Of a DNA stretch of 64,000 nt, positions 27,413 to 35,871 are shown one piece after another. The stretch spans positions 62,001 through 126,000 of the forward strand of contig NZ_NOWF01000001.1 of assembly GCF_002245355.1 (NCBI RefSeq), read 5' to 3'. Position numbers and translations under genes: made by a program. The DNA is from Paludifilum halophilum. Its GTDB lineage: Bacteria; Bacillota; Bacilli; Thermoactinomycetales; DSM-45169. The notes below the pieces were generated by a model. It had not been told where the DNA came from and ran no database searches. It was given only the letters and a program-made list of their open reading frames with translations. Within the stretch, counting starts at the first letter, position 1, and each line of letters starts with the position of its first letter.

Positions 27413-28258
27413 ATGTCCAAACCGACGGATCGGCTTCGGCGAACCCGGGAAAAAGCCGGTCTGACGTTGGAACACGTTCAGGAACAGACGAAAATTCAAG
27501 TTAGGTTTTTGCAGGCCTTGGAAGAGGCTCGGTTTCATGAATTACCCGGTAAATTTTACACCCGTGCATTTATCCGATCGTACGCTGATTATTTGGGTAT
27601 CGACTCTACACCGGTCCTTCGATATTATGAAGAGAAGTTGACCGAGGAGAACTTGGAAGAGGAGCTTTCCGAGGCAGATCCCCCCAAGCCGTCCATCAGC
27701 CGTCGCCAGAGGATGGAACAGCGGAAGAAGAGAGGGGAGCGCAGGTTTTCCTGGATTCGTTTTCCCCGTTTCTCGCCTTTAAAGGGGTATGCATGGCTGT
27801 TGTTGGTTCTGTTTGTTCTGCTGATTCCAACGGTGATCTACCTCTTTGGCGCATGGGACGATGATAAACTCCAGGGTGAAGAAAAATCAAATGATCCTGG
27901 ATCTTCCGATTCTCAGACTGAGAAGGATCAGGAGAATGAAGCCGAAGTCCAACTGATAAAGCCTTCGGAGACCAACAAGTACGGCGATGAGTTTGAGGTG
28001 AAAAACGCGAAAGAAGTTGTGGTTACGGTGGAGGCGGAAAAGCAGAGTTGGTTTCGCTATCGCGCAGGCGGACCGACTCAAGAAGTGACTGAGGAGGCCC
28101 AACTCCAGCCGGGACAAAAGAAAACCTTCAAACATCCCGCGTGGATTTCCTTGTTGATCGGTAACCCGGCCCGAGTAAAGTTGATGGTTAACGGGCATGT
28201 GATCGATACTTCCGAGGAGAATTCCCAGCATGCCTATCAGTTGAAACTAAAAAAATAA
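27413..28258 (+). CDS. RodZ-like cell-shape protein, copy 3 (short linker)
   Basis: 281 residues: helix-turn-helix 5-72 (LTLEHVQEQTKIQVRFLQAL; FYTRAFIRSYADYLGID), a short basic linker 90-120, a membrane helix at about 124-146 and an external DUF4115-type domain to the C terminus. Its short linker makes it the copy closest in layout to B. subtilis YmfM/RodZ. AGGAGGTG lies 9 nt before ATG 27413. It has its own promoter, so its level can differ from copies 1 and 2. Which copy is the true functional RodZ cannot be told from the sequence. Confidence 0.87.
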   Translation: MSKPTDRLRRTREKAGLTLEHVQEQTKIQVRFLQALEEARFHELPGKFYTRAFIRSYADYLGIDSTPVLRYYEEKLTEENLEEELSEADPPKPSISRRQRMEQRKKRGERRFSWIRFPRFSPLKGYAWLLLVLFVLLIPTVIYLFGAWDDDKLQGEEKSNDPGSSDSQTEKDQENEAEVQLIKPSETNKYGDEFEVKNAKEVVVTVEAEKQSWFRYRAGGPTQEVTEEAQLQPGQKKTFKHPAWISLLIGNPARVKLMVNGHVIDTSEENSQHAYQLKLKK

Positions 28259-28267
28259 TACACCTGA

Positions 28268-28306
28268 AGCGGTCAGGCGGGTGGATCGGCCTGACCGCTC
28301 TTTTTT
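28268..28306 (+). terminator. Terminator after RodZ copy 3
   Basis: Perfect 11-bp stem AGCGGTCAGGC with GCCTGACCGCT, 10-nt loop, then six T. The T-run runs into a new TTGACA. Confidence 0.9.
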
Positions 28307-28334
28307 GACACGGTCGATTTGCATATATTATACT
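28305..28334 (+). promoter_or_regulatory. Strong sigma-A promoter of the gene-free region
   Basis: TTGACA (28305-28310), 18-nt spacer, TATACT (28329-28334). It predicts a transcript starting near 28341 and reading into 650 nt without a convincing protein frame, then into pgsA. Confidence 0.8.
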
Positions 28335-28340
28335 TACGGA

Positions 28341-28993
28341 AGAATTGCGGGAACGGGGCGATTATCAGGTGAATGACTGCTTTACTCTTTTGCCGTCAAC
28401 TTTCGTTACATAAATTTTTTACGGAAAAGCAGAGTAGCAAAAGAGTGATCAAGCGCGAGCCAAAACGTTTTCCATTCCGGGTCGATTCTCGTAAGCCCGA
28501 TAAGTTTTTACGATCTTCAAGGGCGCGAGCAAAAACTCGTTAAACTAACCGGGCCGCCGTTTTCGGATCCCGGAACAGAGCCGTACCGACTCAGCGCTTA
28601 TCGTCTGGCTCAGAGGGGGATCTGCCGGATGGCCGGCCAGCCCCGAAGAGCCGAGAAGCCCATGCGCTTCAGCTGTGTGGAACATCACAAGAGAAGTCGT
28701 CCTGTTTCGGTATAGAGGTTTGTGACGAGCGGAAACTTGTTAAAGAGGGTTCCTTACTCCGGAAACGTTCGTCACCGTCTTTACGGTATTGGCATACCGC
28801 AGGTCCGTTGTAACCATAAGGCCCGATCTTCCTCGGATGGATGGGTGCAACCGTTTTTAAAGCAAATACCGTTTCAATTCGATTACCAGGGGCTCATCAT
28901 CGGCCCGACAGAGTTTGACGTATCTGGGGTGGAGCGGCGCCTCCCGTTCGCCGCTCCCTGCGCGTTTGACTCGCGGGGGGGAGGTTCGCTGAC
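28341..28993 (+). ncRNA. Candidate structured RNA or long leader upstream of pgsA
   Basis: About 650 nt with no plausible coding frame but many helices. TACTCT pairs with AGAGTA near 28382/28430, with a competing ACTCTTTTGC/GCAAAAGAGT pair. CCGGG 28549-28553 pairs with CCCGG 28569-28573. GTGACGAGCG 28722-28731 pairs with CGTTCGTCAC 28766-28775. CGGTAT/ATACCG is at 28784-28799 and GGAGCGGCG 28931-28939 pairs with CGCCGCTCC 28949-28957. The motif GCGCGAGC followed by AAAAC occurs twice exactly 70 nt apart (28453, 28523). I do not recognise RNase P, tmRNA, SRP, 6S, T-box or a known riboswitch in it. Confidence 0.4.
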
Positions 28994-29578
28994 GTGAATC
29001 TAGCCAATAAAATCACCCTGGCCCGAATTTTTCTTGTTCCGGTCTTGATGATTTTTTTGTTGGTAAAATATGATTTAGGTCAATTTCGTTTGGGCGAAGG
29101 GACGATCACCGTCAGTGAGATTATCGCGACGCTTATCTTCATTACAGCCGCGGTGACGGATGGATTAGACGGCTATATCGCCCGAAAAAAGAAGCTCGTC
29201 ACCAATTTGGGAAAGTTTTTGGATCCCTTGGCGGATAAGCTTCTCATTTCCGCCGCTCTGATCTCGCTGGTGGAGATGCAGCGGCTGGATGCTTGGATCG
29301 CTATCGTGATCATCAGCCGCGAGTTTGCCGTAACCGGACTTCGGTTAGTGGCGGCTGCCGAGGGGCAGGTGATTGCGGCCAGTGCGATGGGAAAACTGAA
29401 AACGATTGTTCAGATCATCGCGATCGCCGCCTTAATCCTTAATAACTTCCCTTTCTCTTCCATCGCCTTTCCCTTCTCGCAGATTTTCGTCTGGTTGGCG
29501 GTCATCATCACTATCGGGTCCGGTGTCGATTATTTTGTAAAGAATCGCAGGGTCATTCGTTTTTCTAAATCCCGGTAA
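28994..29578 (+). CDS. pgsA: CDP-diacylglycerol-glycerol-3-phosphate 3-phosphatidyltransferase
   Basis: A 194-residue membrane enzyme making phosphatidylglycerol phosphate, the committed step to phosphatidylglycerol. The CDP-alcohol phosphotransferase signature is visible as DGLDGYIARKKK followed by GKFLDPLADK. There are about five hydrophobic segments. GTG 28994 has GGGAGG upstream. Position after rodZ and before cinA-recA matches B. subtilis. The transcript probably starts far upstream at the promoter near 28305. Confidence 0.96.
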   Translation: MNLANKITLARIFLVPVLMIFLLVKYDLGQFRLGEGTITVSEIIATLIFITAAVTDGLDGYIARKKKLVTNLGKFLDPLADKLLISAALISLVEMQRLDAWIAIVIISREFAVTGLRLVAAAEGQVIAASAMGKLKTIVQIIAIAALILNNFPFSSIAFPFSQIFVWLAVIITIGSGVDYFVKNRRVIRFSKSR

Positions 29579-29606
29579 CCGCCGATTTGATAGGAAAGGA
29601 AGTTGT

Positions 29607-30863
29607 ATGATGCGAGCTGAGTTGGTCGCGGTCGGAACGGAACTGCTGTTGGGTCAGATTGTCGACACCCATTCTGCCTGGTTGTCCCGGGAATTGTCTC
29701 AGCTGGGTATCGACGTTTATTACCACACTTCAGTCGGAGATAACCGAAATCGGCTGAAAGAGGTGATCCGACAGGCGGGGACCCGTTCCGACCTGGTTAT
29801 TTTTACGGGGGGTTTGGGTCCTACGGAAGACGATTTGACCAAAGAGGCCGTTGCGGAGGTGCTCGACCGAAAACTGGTCGAGCATTCGCCGTCGATAGCC
29901 GCTTTGGAAGCGATCTTTTCCGAGCGCGGTTTGTCGATTCCTCCCTCCAATTACAAACAGGCCTTCGTATTTGAAGGAGGGATGGTGTTTTCCAACCCGA
30001 ACGGGACAGCTCCCGGAGTGGCTGTTACGCAAGACGGAACCACCTATGTCCTTCTTCCCGGCCCTCCGACGGAGTTGTACCCGATGTTTGAACGGGAAGT
30101 TCGTTCTTTTTTGGAAAGGAACCGTCAGACGGAAGGTGTCCTGGTTTCCAAGGTTCTCCGTTTCTTCGGCATCGGGGAATCCCACTTGGTGGAAAGAGTA
30201 GAGGATTTGCTGCAGAACCAGGAGAATCCCACCATCGCTCCTTTGGCCAAGGAAGGGGAAGTCACCCTCCGAATCACGGCGAAAGCCGCGGACGAGGCGA
30301 CTGCCTTGAAGATGATCGCCCCGGTCCGGGAGGAGATTTTGCGCCGGGTCGGAGGCTATGTGTACGGGGAAGACGATGAAACCCTGGAGACCGTGGCGAT
30401 TCAAGCATTATTGAAAAAACAGCGCAAACTCGCTTTGGCGGAAAGCTGTACCGGAGGCCTGATCGCCGAATGGCTCACTTCCGTTTCCGGTGCCAGCGGG
30501 GCCTTTAAAGGCGGAGTGGTCTCCTATACCAATGAGGCGAAAGAGAATCTGCTGGGAGTGTCCCCCTCATTGCTGGAAGAGCATGGAGCCGTCAGTATGG
30601 AATCCGCTTTGGCCATGGCGGAGGGAGCCCAAGCGCGGTTTAACTCCGATCTGGGTCTCAGTGTGACCGGTGTAGCCGGGCCGGACCCTTCCGAAGGGAA
30701 ACCCGTCGGCACTGTTTTTATCGGCCTGGCCCAAAAGGGGGCGCCCACTCGGGCCTTTAACCTTTCATTGGCCGGGTCCCGCCAGAAGATCCGGATCCGG
30801 GCGGCCAAATTTGCGCTGTATATTTTGCAGGAACGTTTAAAGAAAGGTGAACAGACAACATGA
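29607..30863 (+). CDS. cinA: CinA: competence/damage-inducible protein, NMN amidohydrolase-type
   Basis: A 418-residue two-domain protein. The N-terminal molybdopterin-binding-fold part (VAVGTELLLGQ; TGGLGPTEDDLTKE) is a putative ADP-ribose pyrophosphatase. The C-terminal CinA domain (LALAESCTGGLIAEWLTSVS) is a nicotinamide mononucleotide deamidase in related proteins. GGAAAGGAAG precedes the ATG. Its stop overlaps the next gene's ATG (ATGA), so translation is coupled to the RNA helicase; in B. subtilis cinA is followed directly by recA. Confidence 0.94.
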   Translation: MMRAELVAVGTELLLGQIVDTHSAWLSRELSQLGIDVYYHTSVGDNRNRLKEVIRQAGTRSDLVIFTGGLGPTEDDLTKEAVAEVLDRKLVEHSPSIAALEAIFSERGLSIPPSNYKQAFVFEGGMVFSNPNGTAPGVAVTQDGTTYVLLPGPPTELYPMFEREVRSFLERNRQTEGVLVSKVLRFFGIGESHLVERVEDLLQNQENPTIAPLAKEGEVTLRITAKAADEATALKMIAPVREEILRRVGGYVYGEDDETLETVAIQALLKKQRKLALAESCTGGLIAEWLTSVSGASGAFKGGVVSYTNEAKENLLGVSPSLLEEHGAVSMESALAMAEGAQARFNSDLGLSVTGVAGPDPSEGKPVGTVFIGLAQKGAPTRAFNLSLAGSRQKIRIRAAKFALYILQERLKKGEQTT

Positions 30864-32443
30864 AGCCATTTGATTCTTTCCAATTAGACCCTCTCATCTT
30901 AAAGGGTATTCGCGATATGGGTTTTGAAGAGCCCTCCCCGATTCAGTCGGAGTGTATTCCGGCGGTCCTCCGGGGAGAAGACGTGATCGGCCAGGCCCAG
31001 ACTGGTACCGGGAAAACCGCCGCTTTCGGTATTCCGCTTTTGGAACATGTGGATCCGAGCCGACGCAAGGTGCAAAGCGTCGTGTTGGCGCCTACCCGGG
31101 AGTTGGCGATTCAGGTGTCGGAAGAGCTTCGCAGAATCGGCCGTCCCAAGCGCGTCCAGACGTTACCCATCTACGGCGGGCAATCTATCGGCCGCCAGAT
31201 CAAAGCGTTGAAGCAAGGGGTGCATGTTGTGATCGGTACCCCCGGTCGGATGCTGGATCATCTTCGCCGCGGGACGCTCCGCTTGAATGATGTGGAGATC
31301 ATGGTCCTGGACGAGGCGGATGAAATGTTGGACATGGGCTTTATCGACGACATCGAAGCGGTGATGAAGTACTTACCGGAACAGCGGCAGTTGCTTCTTT
31401 TTTCAGCTACGATGCCCCCGGGGATTCGCCACCTGGCCCAAAAATACATGAAGAAACCCCGTTATATTACTGTCAGCCGGGGTGAAGTGACGGCTCCCGT
31501 CATCGAACAGGTTTATTATAAAGTCTTGGAAAACGGGAAACTGGACTCGCTGTGCCGGATTTTGGACAGTGAAGATGTAGAGCAGGGGATTTTATTCGGC
31601 CGCACCAAAAAAGGGGTGGATGATCTGGCGGAAGCGTTGCAGGCCCGGGGATATCTCGCCGGCGGATTGCACGGGGACATGGCTCAGCAACAGCGCGATC
31701 GGGTGATGAACGCTTTCCGTCGCGGGGATATCGAGCTTCTGGTGGCCACGGATGTGGCGGCCCGGGGAATTGATGTGGGACGTGTTTCCCATGTGATCAA
31801 CTATGACATCCCTCAAGACGCGGAGAGCTATGTTCACCGGATCGGGCGCACCGGCCGGGCGGGTCGGGCAGGAATGGCCCTGACTCTGGTAACGCCCCGG
31901 GAGATGAAACAGCTTCGCTCGATCGAGCAGGAGATCGGGGACCGATTAACTCCCCGGGAGTTGCCCACCCTGGAAGAAGTGGCGGAACGGCAGCAGCAGG
32001 TGTTGGCGGAACAACTGGCGGAAACGATCGAGAAAGAGGAGCCCATCCCGCTGTTTGAAGAGATTGTCGAAAAGCTCACTGCTGAGCATGATCCGAAGAA
32101 GATGGCGGTAGCGGCACTGCACCTGGCTTTTGCTGACCGTTTTACATCAGGAAACGATGCGGTATACGACTTCGGTGAAACTGGTGCTTCTCCGGGGATG
32201 GTCCGTTTCTTTATCAATGTGGGCCGTAATGCGGATATCCGCCCCCGGGAGCTGGTTAAGGCCATCGCTGAACAGGCGGGAATTGCCGCCAAAAAAGTGG
32301 GGCGAATCAATATCTATGATCGGTTCTCCTTCGTAGAAGTGCCGGAGGAGGCGGCTCCCTTTGTCTTTGAAGCTCTGCGGCAGACCCGGATCAACGGAGC
32401 CCGGGTCAATCTGGAACCAGCCCGCCCCCGCAACCGGAGATAA
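30860..32443 (+). CDS. DEAD-box ATP-dependent RNA helicase with DbpA-type C-terminal domain
   Basis: 527 residues. The helicase core has the Q motif region GFEEPSPIQ, Walker A AQTGTGKT (46-53), DEAD near 150, SAT and HRIGRTGRAG. A C-terminal RNA-binding domain like that of DbpA/CsdA (INVGRNADIRPRELVKAIAE) begins near residue 450. Such helicases remodel rRNA or mRNA, often in cold response or with the degradosome. It overlaps cinA by 4 nt and ends in a terminator. Insertion of a helicase between cinA and recA is a difference from B. subtilis. Confidence 0.93.
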   Translation: MKPFDSFQLDPLILKGIRDMGFEEPSPIQSECIPAVLRGEDVIGQAQTGTGKTAAFGIPLLEHVDPSRRKVQSVVLAPTRELAIQVSEELRRIGRPKRVQTLPIYGGQSIGRQIKALKQGVHVVIGTPGRMLDHLRRGTLRLNDVEIMVLDEADEMLDMGFIDDIEAVMKYLPEQRQLLLFSATMPPGIRHLAQKYMKKPRYITVSRGEVTAPVIEQVYYKVLENGKLDSLCRILDSEDVEQGILFGRTKKGVDDLAEALQARGYLAGGLHGDMAQQQRDRVMNAFRRGDIELLVATDVAARGIDVGRVSHVINYDIPQDAESYVHRIGRTGRAGRAGMALTLVTPREMKQLRSIEQEIGDRLTPRELPTLEEVAERQQQVLAEQLAETIEKEEPIPLFEEIVEKLTAEHDPKKMAVAALHLAFADRFTSGNDAVYDFGETGASPGMVRFFINVGRNADIRPRELVKAIAEQAGIAAKKVGRINIYDRFSFVEVPEEAAPFVFEALRQTRINGARVNLEPARPRNRR

Positions 32444-32474
32444 GATCGGATTCCGGGGTATGGATCAAACAGGG

Positions 32475-32513
32475 AAGCCAGTTACCTGACCGTGTCGGGT
32501 GGCTGGCTTTTTT
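32475..32513 (+). terminator. Terminator after DEAD-box gene
   Basis: Twelve-base stem AAGCCAGTTACC with GGTGGCTGGCTT (two G-U pairs) and six T. Confidence 0.85.
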
Positions 32514-32566
32514 GAAATTCGCTGTCCCTGAAGAGTTTTGTTGTAATTTTATCAATATTATATTGC

Positions 32567-32600
32567 AGAAAAAAGCTGCCGACGATATCCCGTCAGCAGC
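32567..32600 (-). terminator. Terminator of the minus-strand DUF59 gene
   Basis: Read on the minus strand, GCTGCTGACG pairs with CGTCGGCAGC (one G-U) and is followed by six T. Confidence 0.85.
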
Positions 32601-32612
32601 CTCAACCGGCAG

Positions 32613-32924
32613 TTAATGGATTCCCAGGGCCATCTTGGCGTAACGGGACATCTTGTCCTTGCTCCAGGGCGGATTCCAAACAATGTTGACTTCGACATCC
32701 TTGATGTCGCCGACGCTTTTAACAGCGGTGGTGACCATTTCGTTGATCATCCCGGCCAAAGGGCAGCCCATCGCCGTCAGGGTCATCGTCACTTTGACGT
32801 TGCCTTCATCGTCGAGATCGACGCCGTAGACCAGTCCCAGATTGACGATATCGATATGGAGCTCCGGGTCCTCCACCGTTTCCAGAGCTTCCATGATTTC
32901 TTCTTTTTTCTTCTCTTTATCCAT
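32613..32924 (-). CDS. DUF59/MIP18-family iron-sulfur assembly factor
   Basis: A 103-residue SufT/PaaD-like protein (YitW type) starting MDKEKKKEEIMEALETVEDP, with the characteristic NLGLVYGVD and LTAMGCPLAGMINE; the single Cys in AMGCP is the conserved functional residue. The family assists Fe-S cluster delivery. AAAGGAGTGG lies upstream on this strand. It is a single minus-strand gene between the DEAD-box gene and recA, with its own terminator. Confidence 0.92.
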   Translation of the reverse strand: MDKEKKKEEIMEALETVEDPELHIDIVNLGLVYGVDLDDEGNVKVTMTLTAMGCPLAGMINEMVTTAVKSVGDIKDVEVNIVWNPPWSKDKMSRYAKMALGIH

Positions 32925-33002
32925 TTCTTTCCCACTCCTTTCAGAACCGCTTCCATTTCATTATACTGAACATCGCCTTAGACTAAAAGCCCGTCGAAAA
33001 AA

Positions 33003-33016
33003 CGAATAAATGTTCG
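33003..33016 (+). promoter_or_regulatory. LexA (SOS) box of recA
   Basis: CGAATAAATGTTCG matches the Gram-positive LexA site CGAACnnnnGTTCG with one change. It lies 9 nt upstream of the recA minus-35. Confidence 0.75.
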
Positions 33017-33025
33017 CAAATGATC

Positions 33026-33054
33026 TTGGCACGGATTACAAAACGATGTATGAT
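33026..33054 (+). promoter_or_regulatory. recA promoter
   Basis: TTGGCA (33026-33031), 17-nt spacer, TATGAT (33049-33054), about 50 nt before the start codon and next to the LexA box. Confidence 0.7.
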
Positions 33055-33104
33055 GAGGATATCTGAACGCATTGGGAAAAGCGAAATCGAAGGAGTGAAG
33101 GTGT

Positions 33105-34187
33105 ATGTCCGACCGCCGTCAGGCATTAGATATGGCTATGAGACAGATTGAAAAGCAATTTGGCAAAGGTTCGATCATGCGCATGGGTGAGGCCGGTCCC
33201 AGTCAGGTCGAAACCGTCTCCAGCGGGGCCCTCGCCTTGGATATCTCTCTCGGAACCGGCGGATATCCCCGAGGGCGGATCGTCGAAGTGTACGGTCCGG
33301 AATCTTCGGGGAAGACGACGGTGGCGCTGCATGCGATCGCCGAAGTGCAACGGGGAGGAGGACAAGCGGCCTTCATCGATGCGGAACACGCATTGGATCC
33401 GGCCTATGCCCAGAGATTGGGAGTCAACATCGATGAATTGCTTCTGTCCCAGCCGGATACAGGGGAACAGGCCTTGGAAATCGCTGAAGCTCTGGTACGA
33501 AGCGGTGCGATTGATATCATCGTTGTCGACTCAGTGGCCGCCCTGGTTCCCAAAGCGGAGATCGAAGGGGAGATGGGGGATTCCCATGTCGGTTTACAGG
33601 CCCGTTTGATGTCCCAGGCCTTGCGGAAGCTTTCCGGCGTTGTCAGCAAATCCAAGACCATCGCTGTTTTCATTAACCAGATTCGCGAAAAAGTGGGTGT
33701 GATGTTCGGCAATCCGGAGACGACCACCGGCGGCCGGGCCTTGAAATTCTACTCCAGCGTCCGCTTGGAAGTGCGTCGGGCAGAGTCGATCAAGCAAGGC
33801 AATGAGATGGTGGGTAATCGGACCCGGATCAAAGTCGTGAAAAACAAAGTGGCTCCTCCATTCAAACAAGCGGAGGTCGACATCATGTACGGGGAAGGGA
33901 TCTCCAAAGAAGGGAGTATCCTGGATATCGGCAGTAATCTGGATATTGTGAAGAAGAGCGGTGCCTGGTACTCCTTCGACGGTGAACGGCTGGGACAAGG
34001 ACGGGAAAACGCCAAGCAGTTTCTCAAGGAGAACGACAAGGTTTGCAATCAAATCGAAAAACGGATCCGGGAGCACTACAATCTGAAGGTGGAAAAAGAA
34101 GAGGAACCGGCGGAGGAGAAAAAGAAGAAGGCCTCCGGCAAAAAGAAATCCTCTTCCGACTCTCTCTCCCTCGATCTGAAGGAATAA
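33105..34187 (+). CDS. recA: Recombinase RecA
   Basis: A 360-residue recombinase that forms filaments on single-stranded DNA, drives strand exchange and triggers LexA self-cleavage. Walker A GPESSGKT is at residues 64-71, followed by [13 protein letters not shown] and the L2-loop region around [12 protein letters not shown]. The C-terminal tail is acidic and lysine-rich, as usual. AAGGAGTGAAGG precedes ATG 33105. SOS control is indicated by the upstream LexA box. recX follows 28 nt later. Confidence 0.98.
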   Translation: MSDRRQALDMAMRQIEKQFGKGSIMRMGEAGPSQVETVSSGALALDISLGTGGYPRGRIVEVYGPESSGKTTVALHAIAEVQRGGGQAAFIDAEHALDPAYAQRLGVNIDELLLSQPDTGEQALEIAEALVRSGAIDIIVVDSVAALVPKAEIEGEMGDSHVGLQARLMSQALRKLSGVVSKSKTIAVFINQIREKVGVMFGNPETTTGGRALKFYSSVRLEVRRAESIKQGNEMVGNRTRIKVVKNKVAPPFKQAEVDIMYGEGISKEGSILDIGSNLDIVKKSGAWYSFDGERLGQGRENAKQFLKENDKVCNQIEKRIREHYNLKVEKEEEPAEEKKKKASGKKKSSSDSLSLDLKE

Positions 34188-34215
34188 AATATCCGGTTTC
34201 AGCGGGTGAGCGCGG

Positions 34216-34869
34216 ATGGGTATGTGTGAAATTACACGGATCGAACGGCAAAAGAGCGGAGCGCCGCGGTACAATATTCATATCGATGGATCCTACCGGT
34301 TTGCGGTTCATGAGGACGTTTTGGTCCGATTTGCTTTGTCCAAAGGGATGCGGGTGAACCCGGAGGAGATGGAGAGGATCCTGGATACGGAAGAAAGGAA
34401 CAAGGTGCGCCAAGCGGCGCTCCGTTACATAGGATATAAACCCCGAACCGTCCGGGAGGTTCAGCGATATCTGGATGGGAAAGGATTCGACCCCCGACAT
34501 CGGGACTCTGTGGTCAAAGAGATGAAGAGCCACCAGTACTTGGACGATCGCCGTTTCGCTCAGGAATGGGTGGAGCAACGCCGGAGGAGAAAAGGATACG
34601 GAGCCAGGATGTTGCAGCAGGAGCTGGAACAAAAAGGGATTTCAAGCGATGTCGCTGCCGAGGCTTTGACGGCTGTTGACGAGGCGGACGAGCATCGGTT
34701 GGCCGAGCAGGTGGCGGAGAAGCGGTATCGCCGGCTTCTGGGGAATCCCTGGCCGACGGTGGAGCGTCGCCTGGGTCAATATCTTCTCCGCCGGGGATTC
34801 AACTCCTCCGTGGTATTCGGCTTATTGAACCAATTTCGGAGGCGGCACGACGGGGAGGAAGGGGAGTGA
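34216..34869 (+). CDS. recX: RecX regulatory protein
   Basis: A 217-residue RecX built of three-helix repeats (ALRYIGYKPRTVREVQRYL; YLDDRRFAQEWVEQRRRRKGYG; LGQYLLRRGFNSSVVFGLL). RecX caps and limits RecA filaments. It directly follows recA and precedes an SbcD-like gene by 6 nt, so recombination control and end processing share an operon. ATG 34216 has only a weak GGTGAG ribosome site, implying modest translation relative to recA. Confidence 0.93.
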   Translation: MGMCEITRIERQKSGAPRYNIHIDGSYRFAVHEDVLVRFALSKGMRVNPEEMERILDTEERNKVRQAALRYIGYKPRTVREVQRYLDGKGFDPRHRDSVVKEMKSHQYLDDRRFAQEWVEQRRRRKGYGARMLQQELEQKGISSDVAAEALTAVDEADEHRLAEQVAEKRYRRLLGNPWPTVERRLGQYLLRRGFNSSVVFGLLNQFRRRHDGEEGE

Positions 34870-34875
34870 AAACGA

Positions 34876-35871
34876 ATGCTCCGTTTACTGTACGTGACGG
34901 ACACTCATATACGGGGAACGTCCCCTCGCAGCCGCATCGATGATTTTGTCGGGGCTATGCGCCGAAAGCTGGAAGAAGTGGTGCAAATCGCTCGGGAAGA
35001 AAAGGTGGACGCGGTTTTGCACGGGGGGGACCTGTTTGACCGGCCGGACCTTTCCCCCGCCGTTGTCCGGGATGTTGCCCAGTTGTTGCGCCAATTTGAC
35101 GCTCCTTTGTATACGGTCGCCGGCAATCATGATATATACGGGCACAATCCGGACACCGTCGACCGGTCGATGCTGGGATTGATGGATGCCTTCGATACTG
35201 TGCGACTTCTCCGTCCCGGACATCCGGTTCGTTTGGAAAAAGAGGGTATCTCTCTCCAACTCACCGGTCAACCGTTTCACTACGACCTGGACAAGAGAGA
35301 TCCGATGCTGGACTATTCGGTCCGCAACCGATTGGAGGCGGACTATTGTGTTCATATGGTTCACGGGATGGCGGTGGACCGGCCCTTGCCCGAAGGAGTG
35401 GCCCACACTATGGTTCACACTTTGTGGTCCGATGAGGTGGATGTGCTGTTAACCGGTCACTATCACGCCGGATTTCCCTTACAGCGAAAAGAGGGCCGTT
35501 ATATCGTCAATCCGGGGGCGCTGGCCCGGATTAACAACCATCCTTCGGAAATCGGACGTACTCCTCAAGTGGCTATGCTGGAATTGGACGAATCGATCGC
35601 GGTACGCTTTCGTCCGCTCCGTTGTGCAGCGCCCGGAGAGGAAGTATTGGACCGTTCCTATTTGGAACAGGCGGCCTACCGAGAAGAGAAAATGGCTTCC
35701 TTTGTACAGGAGGTCCGTGCAGCGGGGGATTTCCGGGGAATGGACGTCATCGACATTGTCGAAGAGATCGCCGGACTCGAAGAAATCGATGATGAAGTGA
35801 AGTACGAGGCGATGCGCCGGATTGCCGTGGTCCAGGAACGCTTGGGCCCGGAAGGGGGAGCGGAGGAATGA
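34876..35871 (+). CDS. SbcD/Mre11-like metallophosphoesterase
   Basis: 331 residues. The calcineurin-like nuclease motifs appear in order: DTH (Asp9, His11), GGDLFD (Asp52), GNHD (84-86), a HMVHG segment and GHYH near residue 197. This is the Mre11/SbcD arrangement for DNA double-strand-end processing. GGAAGGGGAG precedes the ATG. Its stop overlaps the next start (ATGA), coupling it to the Rad50-like ATPase genes. It resembles the short SbcD versions found in phages as much as chromosomal SbcD, so I give no gene symbol. Confidence 0.85.
   Translation: MLRLLYVTDTHIRGTSPRSRIDDFVGAMRRKLEEVVQIAREEKVDAVLHGGDLFDRPDLSPAVVRDVAQLLRQFDAPLYTVAGNHDIYGHNPDTVDRSMLGLMDAFDTVRLLRPGHPVRLEKEGISLQLTGQPFHYDLDKRDPMLDYSVRNRLEADYCVHMVHGMAVDRPLPEGVAHTMVHTLWSDEVDVLLTGHYHAGFPLQRKEGRYIVNPGALARINNHPSEIGRTPQVAMLELDESIAVRFRPLRCAAPGEEVLDRSYLEQAAYREEKMASFVQEVRAAGDFRGMDVIDIVEEIAGLEEIDDEVKYEAMRRIAVVQERLGPEGGAEE

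Noticed and set aside
28341-28993. Considered RNase P RNA, tmRNA, SRP RNA, T-box and common riboswitches
   Set aside because: None of their conserved core sequences, such as GAGGAAAGTCC or TGGNACCGCG, is present.
28722-28997. 91-codon open frame ahead of pgsA
   Set aside because: No ribosome site, no family resemblance, and it covers several perfect RNA-type helices; noncoding is more likely.
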